From Candidatus Leptofilum gracile (GTDB lineage: Bacteria; Chloroflexota; Anaerolineae; Promineifilales; Promineifilaceae), in NCBI GenBank assembly GCA_016713825.1, contig JADJOJ010000006.1, forward strand, positions 186,001 to 250,000: a DNA stretch of 64,000 nucleotides. The letters run 5' to 3'. Below are positions 1-8,106 of the stretch, piece after piece (the first letter of the stretch is position 1; each line of letters opens with the position of its first letter). Below the pieces are notes generated by a model that ran no database searches, was not told the DNA's origin, and worked only from the letters and a program-made list of their open reading frames with translations. A program made the position numbers and the translations under genes.

Positions 1-778
1 TGCGGGCCAGGGCATGGTCTAGCCGCTCGATGATGAGCACGCCTGCGCCTTCGCTGAGCACAAAGCCATCCCGGTTTTTATCGAAAGGGCGGCTCGCTTT
101 TTCCGGGGCGTCATTAAAAGCGGTAGAAAGTGCCCGCATCGCGCCAAAGCCGGCAATAGCGGCTTCATGGATAAGCCCCTCTACCCCGCCAGTGATCATC
201 ATATCGGCCCGGCCGCTGCGGATGATTTCCATCGCTTCGCCGATGGCCTGGGTGCCGGTGGCGCAAGCGGCCGTTACCGTATTGATTGGCCCTAACGCTT
301 TGGCCAGCAGGCTCACATGGTGGCTGGGCATGTTGGGCAAAAAGCCGGTCATGGCAAAGGGGCTGACGCGGCTAAACCCTTTGCTGCGCAGGATTTGCAG
401 GTTTTCATCGGCCACTTCAAAGCCGCCCACGCCGGTGCCTACCAGGGTGCCAACGCGCTCGGCATTGGGGACGGGTTCGGGCAAGCCGGCGTCATCCAGC
501 GCCATGCGGGCGGCGGCCACAGCCAACTGGGAAGCGCGAGACATGCGCCGCGCTTCTTTGAAATCCATATATTTTTTGGCGACAAACTCTTTAACTTCGC
601 CAGCAATGCGGCAGGGGAAGTCAGTGGCGTCGAACTGGGTGATGGGGCCGATGCCGGAACGGCCGTTCAGCAAACTGTCCCAGCTCTCTTCCATTGTATG
701 CCCCAGCGGACTCATCACCCCAATGCCCGTAATGACAATGCGGGGTCTGCCCCTGGCGTCTAGAAATTGATTGTTCAT
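1..778 (-). CDS. fabF: Beta-ketoacyl-ACP synthase II (FabF), 3' end cut by window edge
   Basis: Reading the minus strand from an ATG at 778 gives an open frame to the window edge, about 259 residues of a protein normally near 415. It begins RPRIVITGIGVMSPLGH, the N-terminal signature of the condensing enzymes, and contains TVTAACATGTQAIGEA with the nucleophilic Cys near residue 170, followed by PFDKNRDGFVLSEGAG. The His residues of the Cys-His-His triad lie beyond the window. The enzyme elongates acyl-ACP with malonyl-ACP in fatty acid synthesis. It follows plsX on the same strand after a 112-bp gap, consistent with a lipid synthesis cluster. A second, complete FabF lies at 17498-18748; the two are clearly different paralogs. 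Confidence 0.93.
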   Translation of the reverse strand, partial: MNNQFLDARGRPRIVITGIGVMSPLGHTMEESWDSLLNGRSGIGPITQFDATDFPCRIAGEVKEFVAKKYMDFKEARRMSRASQLAVAAARMALDDAGLPEPVPNAERVGTLVGTGVGGFEVADENLQILRSKGFSRVSPFAMTGFLPNMPSHHVSLLAKALGPINTVTAACATGTQAIGEAMEIIRSGRADMMITGGVEGLIHEAAIAGFGAMRALSTAFNDAPEKASRPFDKNRDGFVLSEGAGVLIIERLDHALAR

Positions 779-890
779 GCTTATCTGCTCTTTTGGGTCA
801 GAATTCAGTTTTCAGTAATCAGTGAGTCAGTAATCAGTGTTCAGTAAATTGGAATCTAACCCACTGATTACCGACCTGCTGTTTGCTGCC
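779..890. repeat. Intergenic heptamer-type repeat array between plsX and fabF
   Basis: The gap holds several iterations of CAGTAAT / CAGTGTT-like heptads on one side (about 805-846), and their inverted counterpart (ACTGATTACCGAC, then ACTGAACACTG) on the other. It could fold into an imperfect hairpin. Similar arrays with other heptamers occur at 2331-2396, 18780-18860, 20022-20101 and 53836-53882. No gene is seen here. Confidence 0.6.
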
Positions 891-1889
891 CTACTGAACA
901 CTGGCAATACCAGTGGTAATGGCCTCGACAACCTGGTTTCCCACCACGCGCCGGGCCTGGCCGATGGCCTGTTTAATGGCGTAGGCGTTGGAACGGCCGT
1001 GCGCTATGATAACAACCCCGTTCACCCCCAACAGTGGCGCGCCACCCACTTCATCTGGGTTCAGGTGGGCACCCGCCCGTTTTAGCGCGGGCTTGGCCAA
1101 AGCGCCGCCAAGTTTGGAGATAAAGTCTGCGTACAGCTCTTCACGGATGGTGTTGAACATATATTTGGCGATGGATTCGGCCGTTTTCATCATCAGGTTG
1201 CCCGTAAAGCCATCCACCACACCCACCTCGGCCGCGCCCTGCATAAACTCCTTCGGCTCGATGTTGCCGATGTAGTTCAGGCCGCTCGCTTCCAGCAGCG
1301 GAATGGTTTCTTTGATGAGCGAATTTCCCTTGCCTTCTTCTTCGCCATTGGAAATGAGCGCCACGCGCGGATTGTTGATCTTGAGCACCCGCTCCACGTA
1401 CAGGCTGCCCATCATGCCAAATTGCAGCAAATAGTCTGGGCGGCAATCGGTGTTGGCCCCATTGTCAATCAGCAGAGGATGCGTTTTGGTGGGGAAAATG
1501 ACGCCCATCGCTGGCCGCTTGATGCCGGGAATGCGCCCCAGCCCCACCTGGCGCAGCATGGCCACCGCCAAAATTGCCCCTGTGTTGCCTGCGGAAACGA
1601 AGGCGTCTGCCTGGCCATCCTTCACCAGCGCCATGCCCACGTGCATGGAGGAGTTGGGCTTGCTTTTCACAATTTTAGATGGCTTGTCTTCCATCGAAAT
1701 GGCTTCGCTGGCGTGCACAACTTCTAGCGACAGGCCACTGCTGTTTTGCTTGGCCAATTCTGCTTTGATTTGGGCTTCATCCCCCACCAAAATAATGGTG
1801 TCGCCAAACTGGCGGGCGGCATCGACGGCCCCGGCCACGTCTGGCGCTGGATGATCGTCACTTCCCATGGCGTCTACAACAATCCGCAT
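891..1889 (-). CDS. plsX: Phosphate acyltransferase PlsX
   Basis: A 332-residue protein beginning MRIVVDAMGSDDHPAPDVAG, the hallmark PlsX N-terminus (DAMGGD-like). It also has the SMEDKPSKIVKSKPNSSM stretch, NTGAILA, LLIDNGANTDCRPDYL and a C-terminal HGRSNAYAIKQAI. PlsX converts acyl-ACP and phosphate to acyl-phosphate for phospholipid synthesis. Length is normal for the family. The start at 1889 matches the family N-terminus. It is upstream of fabF on the same strand, a common plsX-fab arrangement. The divergent arsR promoter lies just beyond its start. Confidence 0.97.
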   Translation of the reverse strand: MRIVVDAMGSDDHPAPDVAGAVDAARQFGDTIILVGDEAQIKAELAKQNSSGLSLEVVHASEAISMEDKPSKIVKSKPNSSMHVGMALVKDGQADAFVSAGNTGAILAVAMLRQVGLGRIPGIKRPAMGVIFPTKTHPLLIDNGANTDCRPDYLLQFGMMGSLYVERVLKINNPRVALISNGEEEGKGNSLIKETIPLLEASGLNYIGNIEPKEFMQGAAEVGVVDGFTGNLMMKTAESIAKYMFNTIREELYADFISKLGGALAKPALKRAGAHLNPDEVGGAPLLGVNGVVIIAHGRSNAYAIKQAIGQARRVVGNQVVEAITTGIASVQ

Positions 1890-1971
1890 TCTGTTCTCTC
1901 GCTTTTTTCTGAGGTAGATGGCGGATTCTAGCGGTGGCGATTGGTTAAGTCAAACAAGGGGAAACGGCCGT

Positions 1972-2027
1972 TTGACAAAATCAGATCATCGTTTACAATA
2001 CCATCATATTGACGATCTTCGATATGA
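1972..2027 (+). promoter_or_regulatory. arsR promoter with candidate ArsR operator
   Basis: TTGACA at 1972-1977 and TACAAT at 1994-1999 with a 16-bp spacer form a good sigma-70-type promoter reading into arsR. Immediately downstream, an imperfect palindrome from about 2005 to 2027 (CATAT ... ATATG around CGATCTTCG) overlaps the expected transcription start, where ArsR-type repressors bind. The operator role is inferred from position and symmetry. Confidence 0.6.
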
Positions 2028-2034
2028 AGGCTGA

Positions 2035-2334
2035 ATGATGACAGACCCGATTACCTTTGGCAAAGCAATTGCCGACGAAACCCGACAGAAAATCATGAAC
2101 CACCTCTGCTGCCAATGGCTGTGCGTGAGTGACGTGGTGGATCTGCTGGGCGGCATCTCGCAGCCGACGGTGTCGCATCATCTGGCCATTTTGCGAGACG
2201 CGGGGCTGGTGCACACCCGGCGCGACGGCAAACAAATCTTTTACTCCCTAAACCAGGAGGCGGTAGCAGTTTGCTGCGGCACCCTGATGCAAAAATTTGC
2301 CCCTGAAGTTGTTTTGATGAAAGAGGGTAATTGA
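2035..2334 (+). CDS. arsR: ArsR-family metalloregulatory repressor
   Basis: A 99-residue winged-helix protein with the ArsR core: ADETRQKIMNHL, then a recognition helix region ISQPTVSHHLAILRDAG and the wing VHTRRDGKQIFYSL. Cysteines cluster in LCCQWLC (around residues 25-30) and near the C-terminus in VCCG. They could serve as an As(III) site, although the classic ELCVCDLC motif is not exact. Two in-frame ATGs (2035 and 2038) are possible starts. It lies just upstream of arsM in the same direction. The likely circuit is autorepression relieved by arsenite, with arsM as target. Confidence 0.88.
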   Translation: MMTDPITFGKAIADETRQKIMNHLCCQWLCVSDVVDLLGGISQPTVSHHLAILRDAGLVHTRRDGKQIFYSLNQEAVAVCCGTLMQKFAPEVVLMKEGN

Positions 2335-2396
2335 GTAATTCGTAATTGCGTAATTGGTTAATAAATTACTGAATTACCAATTACCCAATTACAAAA
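2331..2396. repeat. TAATTGG-type inverted heptamer array between arsR and arsM
   Basis: The left arm has repeats of GTAATTG/CGTAATT and the right arm has AATTACC/AATTACCC in the opposite sense, ending in a T-rich tract after about 2401. It could form an AT-rich hairpin attenuating arsR-arsM readthrough. The same repeat style recurs at 18780-18860. Confidence 0.6.
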
Positions 2397-2448
2397 AAGG
2401 GCTTTTTTTTGCATCAACACATAGATGGATATCAATACGAGGTGGATA

Positions 2449-3246
2449 ATGACAACAAAAACAAAAGAAGAGATTTTAGAAGCGGTGCAGGATCGATACG
2501 GCCGTATCGCCCAAAACTTCCAGTCGGAGCTAACCGTACTCAACAACAGCGACAGCTGCTGTGACCCGGCCAGCGGCACGGAATATTGCGGCAGCGACCT
2601 GTACGATGTGGACCTGAGCCAGCTCCCCGCCGACGTGACTGGCCTCTCGCTTGGCTGCGGCGACCCCATCGCCATTGCCAGCCTGGAACCGGGCCAAACG
2701 GTGCTAGATTTAGGCTCCGGCGGCGGCATCGACTGCTTTTTGGCGGCAGAGCGGGTGGGGCCAACCGGGCAGGTGATCGGCGTAGACATGACGCCCGCCA
2801 TGCTGGAAAAGGCGAACCGCAACAAAGCGAAGCTGGGCGTAGCGCATGTAGAATTTCGCCAGGGGCAGATTGAAGATTTGCCGGTGGATAATGACAGCGT
2901 AGACGTGATTATTTCTAACTGTGTCATTAATTTGAGCCCGGACAAAACGGCCGTTTTTCAAGAAGCGTTCCGGGTGCTCAAACCAGGCGGTCGCCTGGCC
3001 GTGTCCGACATGGTGACGCGGGGGCAGTTCACGCCACAAGAACGGGCCGATATGTCTGCCTGGGCGGGCTGCATCACCGGGGCGGAAGATGTGGCCGAGA
3101 TGGCCGCCTGGATGCGCCAGGCGGGCTTCACGCAGGTTTCCATCCAGCAAAAAGAGAGCCCAACCGTTGAACTGGCCAATGTGGAACCCCACGTTGGCCC
3201 CGCCCAGATTTTTAGTGCGCGCATTACGGCCGTAAAGCCCCTATAA
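2449..3246 (+). CDS. arsM: Arsenite S-adenosylmethionine methyltransferase ArsM
   Basis: A SAM-dependent methyltransferase of about 265 residues. The SAM-binding motif I is VLDLGSGGGIDCFLAA, followed by GVDMTPAMLEKAN. The conserved ArsM cysteines are visible: an N-terminal DSCCD pair, SNCVINLSPDK, and AWAGCITGA. They bind As(III) and support methylation to volatile or less toxic species. An ATG at 2425 is also in frame. The start at 2449 is preferred because GAGGTGG lies just upstream (2439-2445) and the next residues (MTTKTKEEI) match the usual family start. It probably forms a detoxification unit with arsR. Confidence 0.94.
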   Translation: MTTKTKEEILEAVQDRYGRIAQNFQSELTVLNNSDSCCDPASGTEYCGSDLYDVDLSQLPADVTGLSLGCGDPIAIASLEPGQTVLDLGSGGGIDCFLAAERVGPTGQVIGVDMTPAMLEKANRNKAKLGVAHVEFRQGQIEDLPVDNDSVDVIISNCVINLSPDKTAVFQEAFRVLKPGGRLAVSDMVTRGQFTPQERADMSAWAGCITGAEDVAEMAAWMRQAGFTQVSIQQKESPTVELANVEPHVGPAQIFSARITAVKPL

Positions 3247-3268
3247 CCCGCCAACGGACCTTTTCACT

Positions 3269-3299
3269 TTGTCATACCCGCGAAGGCGGGTATGACAAG
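3269..3299. repeat. Short palindromic intergenic repeat (TTGTCATACCCGC type)
   Basis: TTGTCATACCCGC and its inverse GCGGGTATGACAA flank a GAAG-like loop, directly after arsM. A degenerate second copy is at 42518-42545 after the rel gene. Both sit just past stop codons, so they may act as transcript 3' hairpins. There is no strong T-run. Confidence 0.7.
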
Positions 3300-3398
3300 C
3301 TAAAAGGGCAAAGATAGTACTGTAATAAAAGCCGCGAATGAGATGGAATGGCGTCTCATTCGCGGCAACAAAAGCGCGTAATTCGTAAACTCTGTAAT

Positions 3399-3490
3399 GG
3401 TCAAGAATTGGTTGAACCGCAAAGCACGCGAAGAACGCCAAGATTAAAGCGTAAAACTTGGCGCTCTGTGCGTCTTTTGTGGTGAAATTT
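3399..3490. repeat. Dispersed repeat, left copy flanking ltrA
   Basis: TGGTCAAGAATTGGTTGAAC followed by CGCAAAGCACGCGAAGAACG and AAGCGTAAAACTT is present here. It is repeated in inverse orientation at about 4870-4965 on the other side of the LtrA gene with only a few mismatches. The gap 3247-3588 otherwise contains no gene. Confidence 0.75.
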
Positions 3491-3588
3491 TGTTCAAGGC
3501 GTTATTGACTACGACTGTAAGCCGTAAACTCGCGCCGATTTGCTATAGATTTTGGCAGCAGGGCGGCCAGATCTTTTGGGAGCCATAC

Positions 3589-4809
3589 TTAGCCCACTCT
3601 TGCCGTCTCCCCCAACATTTCTATCAACGCCAACAAGCTGTAAAAAACCGGGGCCAGCAGTAAAGCAATAACACCCAGCAAAAGCGGAATCGTCTCTAGC
3701 GTGGTAAACCCTAACAGCGCAATGAAAACGGCCGCAGCCACGCCCGCCCTTTGCCCCCGACGGTAAATGGCCGCGAGTTCTTCTGGCGTGCGAATGCTGC
3801 GCATGAGCAAGACAATGATTACCAACACCAGGGCACACCCCCCTACCAGCAGCCAGCGCACGCCCAAGGGGAGCGCCACACCTGCATTTTCAACCACGTT
3901 GAGTACGGCTGCCCCCACGCTCACAATACCAATGGTAAGCGGCAAATGGAGAAAGGCCCAGCGCAGCACCATGACTCTGCCTGGCTTGGGCAAATGATGT
4001 GAAACTGCGTCAAAATAGAACCACCAAATGCCAATGGCCACCAGCATGCCCAAGACGGCCGTTCCCCCAATGCTCCAGGTCAACTGCGGATGCCCGGCAA
4101 CGCCCTGCACCGTCCCCACAATAACCTCACCCAGCACAATAATGGTGAGCAGGCCAAATCGCTCTACCAGCGATGGCGAAATGGCCAGCGCCAGCTCTGC
4201 CTGCGCCTGCACCTCTGGGTTCGTCCGAACCTGGGGTGGCCGAATGAATGGCAGCATGAGCGAAATCAATACGGCCGTTCCCCACAAATAATACCGAACC
4301 GGTTCTGCCCAAAATATTGAAACAATAAACAGCAGCGTGGTCAGCAAAAAACCGGCCACGTAAGGCATAGAAAGCGGTCGGTGCGCCGGATCGTGGACAC
4401 CGGTGCGCCACCACAGCAGCGTCAAAATAAATTGAAAGGCCGCATAAGACAAGGCAAACCCCACCGAGCCTGCGCCCATTGCATTGTGGGCAAAAACAGC
4501 CATCGCAGCCACCGTGCCCATCTGTAAAAAGGTAAAAACGCGGGTGCGAATATCGTCATTGCCGTGCAGATCATGGTAGATGCTGCCATTTAACCAGGCC
4601 CACCAAACCATGATAAACAAAAATGCAAAACGGCCGATTCCCGCCCAGCTCACATCCTCGGCCAACGCATGCGCCAATTCCGCCACAATGACAACATAAA
4701 CCAGGTCGTAAAACAGCTCTAGAAAAGTAACCGTTCGCTCACCTTCCCGGTCCGCCAGGCGGCGCGGCGGCTGCCACCAAATACGCAAATTTCGTCTTAA
4801 GACACCCAC
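3589..4809 (-). CDS. ltrA: LtrA-family multi-pass membrane protein (low temperature requirement A)
   Basis: A 406-residue, highly hydrophobic protein with about ten predicted membrane segments. The N-terminal signature ERTVTFLELFYDLVYVVIVA followed by ELAHAL is diagnostic for the LtrA family. Other conserved features are HDLHGNDDIRTR after the second segment and ERFGLLTIIVLGEVIVG in the middle. The family is named from a Listeria cold-growth mutant; its biochemical role is unknown. The gene is monocistronic and enclosed by an inverted pair of dispersed repeats (3399-3490 and 4870-4965). The body carries ACGGCCGT sites, so it looks resident rather than newly arrived. Confidence 0.9.
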   Translation of the reverse strand: MGVLRRNLRIWWQPPRRLADREGERTVTFLELFYDLVYVVIVAELAHALAEDVSWAGIGRFAFLFIMVWWAWLNGSIYHDLHGNDDIRTRVFTFLQMGTVAAMAVFAHNAMGAGSVGFALSYAAFQFILTLLWWRTGVHDPAHRPLSMPYVAGFLLTTLLFIVSIFWAEPVRYYLWGTAVLISLMLPFIRPPQVRTNPEVQAQAELALAISPSLVERFGLLTIIVLGEVIVGTVQGVAGHPQLTWSIGGTAVLGMLVAIGIWWFYFDAVSHHLPKPGRVMVLRWAFLHLPLTIGIVSVGAAVLNVVENAGVALPLGVRWLLVGGCALVLVIIVLLMRSIRTPEELAAIYRRGQRAGVAAAVFIALLGFTTLETIPLLLGVIALLLAPVFYSLLALIEMLGETARVG

Positions 4810-4869
4810 GCGTCTACCTCCTGTAATGAATTGTGAACCATGAATTGAGAATGGTGAATGAAAAAACAG

Positions 4870-4965
4870 GCCACAGCCAGAGGACGCAAAGCACGCAAAG
4901 TTTTACGCTTACATCTTTGCGTTCTTCGCCTGCTTTGCGGTTCAACCAATTCTTGACCAATACAA
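4870..4965. repeat. Dispersed repeat, right (inverted) copy flanking ltrA
   Basis: This is the inverse of 3399-3490: it reads GTTCTTCGCCTGCTTTGCGG then TTCAACCAATTCTTGACCAA. It is followed at 4968-5012 by another dispersed piece (ATCTGTGAAATCTGTTGATA ... TTTTGAAAACTT ... TCCAATCACT) that recurs at 45567-45635. Confidence 0.75.
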
Positions 4966-5041
4966 AATCTGTGAAATCTGTTGATAAAGAATTTTGAAAA
5001 CTTTTTCCAATCACTCGGCAAATTTTGTCAATGTTGGCGCA

Positions 5042-6058
5042 TCAGAGGTTGTACACAACCCCGGTCAACTGTTCAGACACCTGCCACAGCTGGCGCGCAT
5101 CAGCCTGATTGTGCGAAGCGGCGGTGGATTCAACCACCACCGGATAGCCCCCCCGCTCATTGGGGCCGTCGGGGCCAAAGTATTGGCCACCTTTGGCAGC
5201 TGGATCAACCGCAGCCCGAAGCGTGGGCAACGCGCCCATGGCGGCGCTTTGCAGCATAAACCGAGACGCCAACATTACCAGGCCGAAGTACCAGCGGTCG
5301 CTCATGTGCCCCATAAGATTGGTTCGCGAGATTCCCGGATGCGCGGCAGTGGCAAGGGCATCGGCCCCTAGCGCTTCAAAGCGTCGCTGAAGTTCATAGG
5401 TAAAAAGAAGATTGGCCAGTTTGGAACGGCCGTATGCCCCCATCGGCGAATACCCTTCACCCTTCTCAAACATCAAATTGTCAAAATCCATGCTGCCAGA
5501 ACGATGGGCGCCGCTGCTCACATTGACCACCCGCGCACCAGGCGTTTTCAGCAGCAAATCTAGCAGCAGCCCGGTCAGCGCAAAATGACCCAGATGATTG
5601 GTACCCAGCTGCCGCTCAAACCCATCTTCGGTAATTCCGTAAGGAACCATCATAATGCCCGCATTGTTCACCAACACGTCCAGTCGGTCGTATTGTGCTT
5701 TGAACGCCTCAGCAAATTGATGCACAGAGCGTTGGCTGGCTAAATCCAGCGGCATAATTTCGGCAGATGCATTTGGTATCTCGGCCTTGATTTCAGCCAG
5801 GGCGGCCTGCGCTTTGTCCACACTGCGGCAAGCAAGGATGGTTTGCGCCCCCTTGCGGGCAAACTCCCTGGCCGCTTCGTAACCAATGCCACTGTTGGCA
5901 CCAGTCACGATGATCACCTTGCCAGTCAGGTCGGGCGTGTTTGCTGTGGTCCACCGTTCTTGCTGAATATCGTTGTTAGCTTGACGTGACCGCACAAAAG
6001 CCACAATACCAGCGCCTGCCAAAGCAGCCGCAAGTCCACCAATCCATTTTTTACGCAT
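5042..6058 (-). CDS. Membrane-anchored short-chain dehydrogenase/reductase
   Basis: A 338-residue SDR. A short N-terminal hydrophobic helix (roughly residues 5-22, GGLAAALAGAGIVAFVR) precedes the Rossmann fold. The cofactor motif is TGANSGIGYEAA, the structural motif is LVNNAGIMM, and the catalytic pair is YGRSKLANL, with Ser in VSSGAH. This is the classical to extended WWOX/retinol-dehydrogenase-like group. ACRSVDKAQ after beta-2 suggests NADP preference. The substrate cannot be told. It is one of four SDR genes in a row on this strand, and it resembles 7054-7983 most closely, suggesting duplication. Confidence 0.88.
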   Translation of the reverse strand: MRKKWIGGLAAALAGAGIVAFVRSRQANNDIQQERWTTANTPDLTGKVIIVTGANSGIGYEAAREFARKGAQTILACRSVDKAQAALAEIKAEIPNASAEIMPLDLASQRSVHQFAEAFKAQYDRLDVLVNNAGIMMVPYGITEDGFERQLGTNHLGHFALTGLLLDLLLKTPGARVVNVSSGAHRSGSMDFDNLMFEKGEGYSPMGAYGRSKLANLLFTYELQRRFEALGADALATAAHPGISRTNLMGHMSDRWYFGLVMLASRFMLQSAAMGALPTLRAAVDPAAKGGQYFGPDGPNERGGYPVVVESTAASHNQADARQLWQVSEQLTGVVYNL

Positions 6059-6158
6059 TTCTTTTCCTTATCTCTAACATAATTTAACCGTTGAGTTGGT
6101 TCAAAATGGCTTACAACCTACAAGCCATTTTGAACCCTTTCTTTCCCGAATATTGTAC

Positions 6159-6971
6159 CTACGACAACATACGCTGGCGCATGCCAACAATAAATGCTTC
6201 ATCGCCTACCTGCTCGCGCATGCCGTAGGTTTGCACGGCATCGTCACCCAGCAGGTAACGGAGTTGGCTTTTACCATCAGTAGCCGCTTCGTAGATACCT
6301 TCCGCAATATATTCGGCCGTGCTCGCCGCAGGCCCATTGCTGGCGCGGACGGCCATAAATTTTTGTACAGAAGGAGCATAATCTGGGAAATCATCTGGCA
6401 TGGCAAAATCCATGGATCGGCCGCCAAAATCGGTCTCCACGCCACCCGGCTCAATTAGCTTCACCTGAATGCCCAATTCACCCAATTCGTAGGCCAGCGA
6501 CTCGGAAAACCCTTCAATTGCCCACTTGGTGCTGTGATATAAGCTGACAAACGGGTATGTCATCCGCCCACCAATCGAGGAGACATTCATGAACATCCCC
6601 GCTTTGTTCGTCCGGAAGTGGGGCAAGAACGCACGGGTCACCTCCATCAGCCCAAACACGTTGGTATCAAACTGACGTCGGATTTGTTCGCGCGTGGCTG
6701 CTTCAAATGGCCCGGCTAATCCATAACCGGCATTGTTTAACACGACATCGACCGTCTCATACTCTTTCAGAATTTGGGCAGCCGCATTGTCGATGGATTC
6801 CTGATTGGTAACGTCCAGCTGATACAGTTTTATATTGTCAATTTCGTTAAGTTCGGTTTCGTTTTCGGGCTTGCGCATGGTGGCAGCCACTTGCCACCCC
6901 TGAACAGCAAAATGTTTAGCTGCGGCTTTGCCAATACCTGAGCTGGCTCCGGTAATTACAATCGTTTTCAT
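6159..6971 (-). CDS. Classical short-chain dehydrogenase/reductase
   Basis: A 270-residue classical SDR: TGASSGIGKAAAKHF at the N-terminus, NNAGYGLAGPFE, MNVSSIGG with the catalytic Ser, and YHSTKWAIEGFSESLAYE with the Tyr-Lys pair. PGGVETDFGGRSMDF after beta-6 is typical of the KR-like SDRs often annotated as oxidoreductases. The start at 6971 is preceded by a AAGGAG-like sequence. The substrate is unknown. It lies between two WWOX-like SDRs on the same strand with gaps of about 80-100 bp, so it could be co-transcribed. Confidence 0.9.
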   Translation of the reverse strand: MKTIVITGASSGIGKAAAKHFAVQGWQVAATMRKPENETELNEIDNIKLYQLDVTNQESIDNAAAQILKEYETVDVVLNNAGYGLAGPFEAATREQIRRQFDTNVFGLMEVTRAFLPHFRTNKAGMFMNVSSIGGRMTYPFVSLYHSTKWAIEGFSESLAYELGELGIQVKLIEPGGVETDFGGRSMDFAMPDDFPDYAPSVQKFMAVRASNGPAASTAEYIAEGIYEAATDGKSQLRYLLGDDAVQTYGMREQVGDEAFIVGMRQRMLS

Positions 6972-7002
6972 TTGATTTCTCCTTAAGTTTTGTGAGAGGT
7001 AT

Positions 7003-7035
7003 CCGAGGTTTTACGAACCGCTAACCTCGCAGGTT
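7003..7035. repeat. Degenerate copy of the CGCTAACCTCGGAGGT palindrome family
   Basis: CCGAGGTTTTACGAACCGCT runs into AACCTCGCAGGTT. It shares the CGCTAACCTC core with copies at 8004-8059 and 28486-28534, and the AACCTCC...GGAGGTT arms with 52365-52389. Confidence 0.55.
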
Positions 7036-7053
7036 TAATAGAACTTGCTGAAA

Positions 7054-7983
7054 TTAGAATGCGTACTGAATGCCGGTCAGCTCCTCAGAAACGTCCCAGA
7101 ACCGCTGGCGCAGCGCGGCATCATTGAGGGCGTCGTTACAAGGCTGCTCGACCGGATAGCCGCGCACGCGGAACGTTTTGGGGCCGTAAAAAACGCCCCC
7201 TTTCGCCTCCGGTGCCGTCGAAGCATACAGCTGAGGCAAAATCCCCATGCTGATATCCTGCCCGATCAGGGGGCCAATAAGGCTGTAAAGAATGCGCTCG
7301 GTCAGGGGCGCGCCAGACTGCTGCAGGCTGTTCGTTTGCAAATTGGTCATCACCAGGCCAGGGTGCGACGAGTTGGCAATGGTGTCGTGCCCCGCAGCTT
7401 TGAGCCGCCGATCTAGCTCGGTGGCAAAAACGGCGTTGGCCAGCTTGCTTTGCCCGTACGTTGACCAGCGGTTGTACGCCTTTGCGCCCATCAAATCGTC
7501 AAAATTGATCGAGCCACCAAACGCCGCGCTGCTAGAAACGCTGTGAACGCGTGCATTTGGCGTGCTGGTCAGCCCGTCTAGCAGCAACCCGGTCAGGGCA
7601 AAGTGGGCCAGGTGATTGACGCCAAACTGCATCTCAAAGCCATCTTCCGTTTCGGTACGCGGAATGGCCATCACGCCCGCGTTGTTCAGCAACAAGTCCA
7701 GGCGGTCATATTTCGCTTTAAACGCAGCCGCAAAAGCCCGCACAGAATCCAGGCTGGCATTGTCCAGCGCCATGACATCCAGTTTGGCGTTGGGAACCTG
7801 ACGCAGCACTTCCGCTTTGGCTTCTTCTGCCTTGGGCAGATTGCGGCAGGCCATCACCACCGTCGCCCCTTTGGCGGCCACTGCTTTGGTTGATTCTAAC
7901 CCCAGCCCGCTGTTGGCCCCGGTGATAATCACCACTTTACCTGTCATGTCAGGCATGTCGTTTTGTGTCCATTTGTTACTCAT
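7054..7983 (-). CDS. Short-chain dehydrogenase/reductase (WWOX/retinol dehydrogenase-like)
   Basis: A 309-residue SDR beginning with an N-terminal MSNKWTQNDMPDMTGK, then TGANSGLGLESTKA, ACRNLPKAEEA (NADP-type basic residue after beta-2), LLNNAGVMAIP and the catalytic YGQSKLANAVF. It is closely related to 5042-6058 but lacks the N-terminal membrane helix. A palindrome at 8074-8091 matching that upstream of the adjacent TetR gene suggests that this SDR is a direct target of that regulator. Confidence 0.9.
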   Translation of the reverse strand: MSNKWTQNDMPDMTGKVVIITGANSGLGLESTKAVAAKGATVVMACRNLPKAEEAKAEVLRQVPNAKLDVMALDNASLDSVRAFAAAFKAKYDRLDLLLNNAGVMAIPRTETEDGFEMQFGVNHLAHFALTGLLLDGLTSTPNARVHSVSSSAAFGGSINFDDLMGAKAYNRWSTYGQSKLANAVFATELDRRLKAAGHDTIANSSHPGLVMTNLQTNSLQQSGAPLTERILYSLIGPLIGQDISMGILPQLYASTAPEAKGGVFYGPKTFRVRGYPVEQPCNDALNDAALRQRFWDVSEELTGIQYAF

Positions 7984-8003
7984 GCGTTTACTCCTATCAA
8001 ATA

Positions 8004-8059
8004 AACCTCCGGGAGGTTCCCGTGAAGGTCTCTGTTTTGCGCTAACCCTCCCGGAGGTT
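8004..8059. repeat. Palindromic repeat (AACCTCCGGGAGGTT family)
   Basis: AACCTCCGGGAGGTT at 8004-8018 and AACCCTCCCGGAGGTT ending at 8059 bracket a GTCTCTGTTTTGCGCT loop. It lies in the leader of the SDR gene 7054-7983. It is a member of the family that also occurs within hsdR. Confidence 0.65.
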
Positions 8060-8073
8060 GGTTTGCATTAAGG

Positions 8074-8091
8074 ATTGATTAGTCAGTCAAT
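8074..8091. promoter_or_regulatory. Candidate TetR operator upstream of the SDR gene
   Basis: ATTGATTAGTCAGTCAAT is a near match to the palindrome at 8693-8710 (ATTGACTAATCAGTCAAT). Half-sites are ATTGAYT and AGTCAAT. One copy lies before each of the two genes, a typical autoregulated repressor with an adjacent target. Confidence 0.65.
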
Positions 8092-8106
8092 TTTTGCCAA
8101 AAAAAT

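Noticed and set aside
891..1889. Several long open frames on the plus strand over plsX
   Set aside because: They are shadows of a well-conserved minus-strand gene and have no recognisable protein sequence; the same applies to long opposite-strand frames over cysS, the beta-helix gene and the PucC-like gene.
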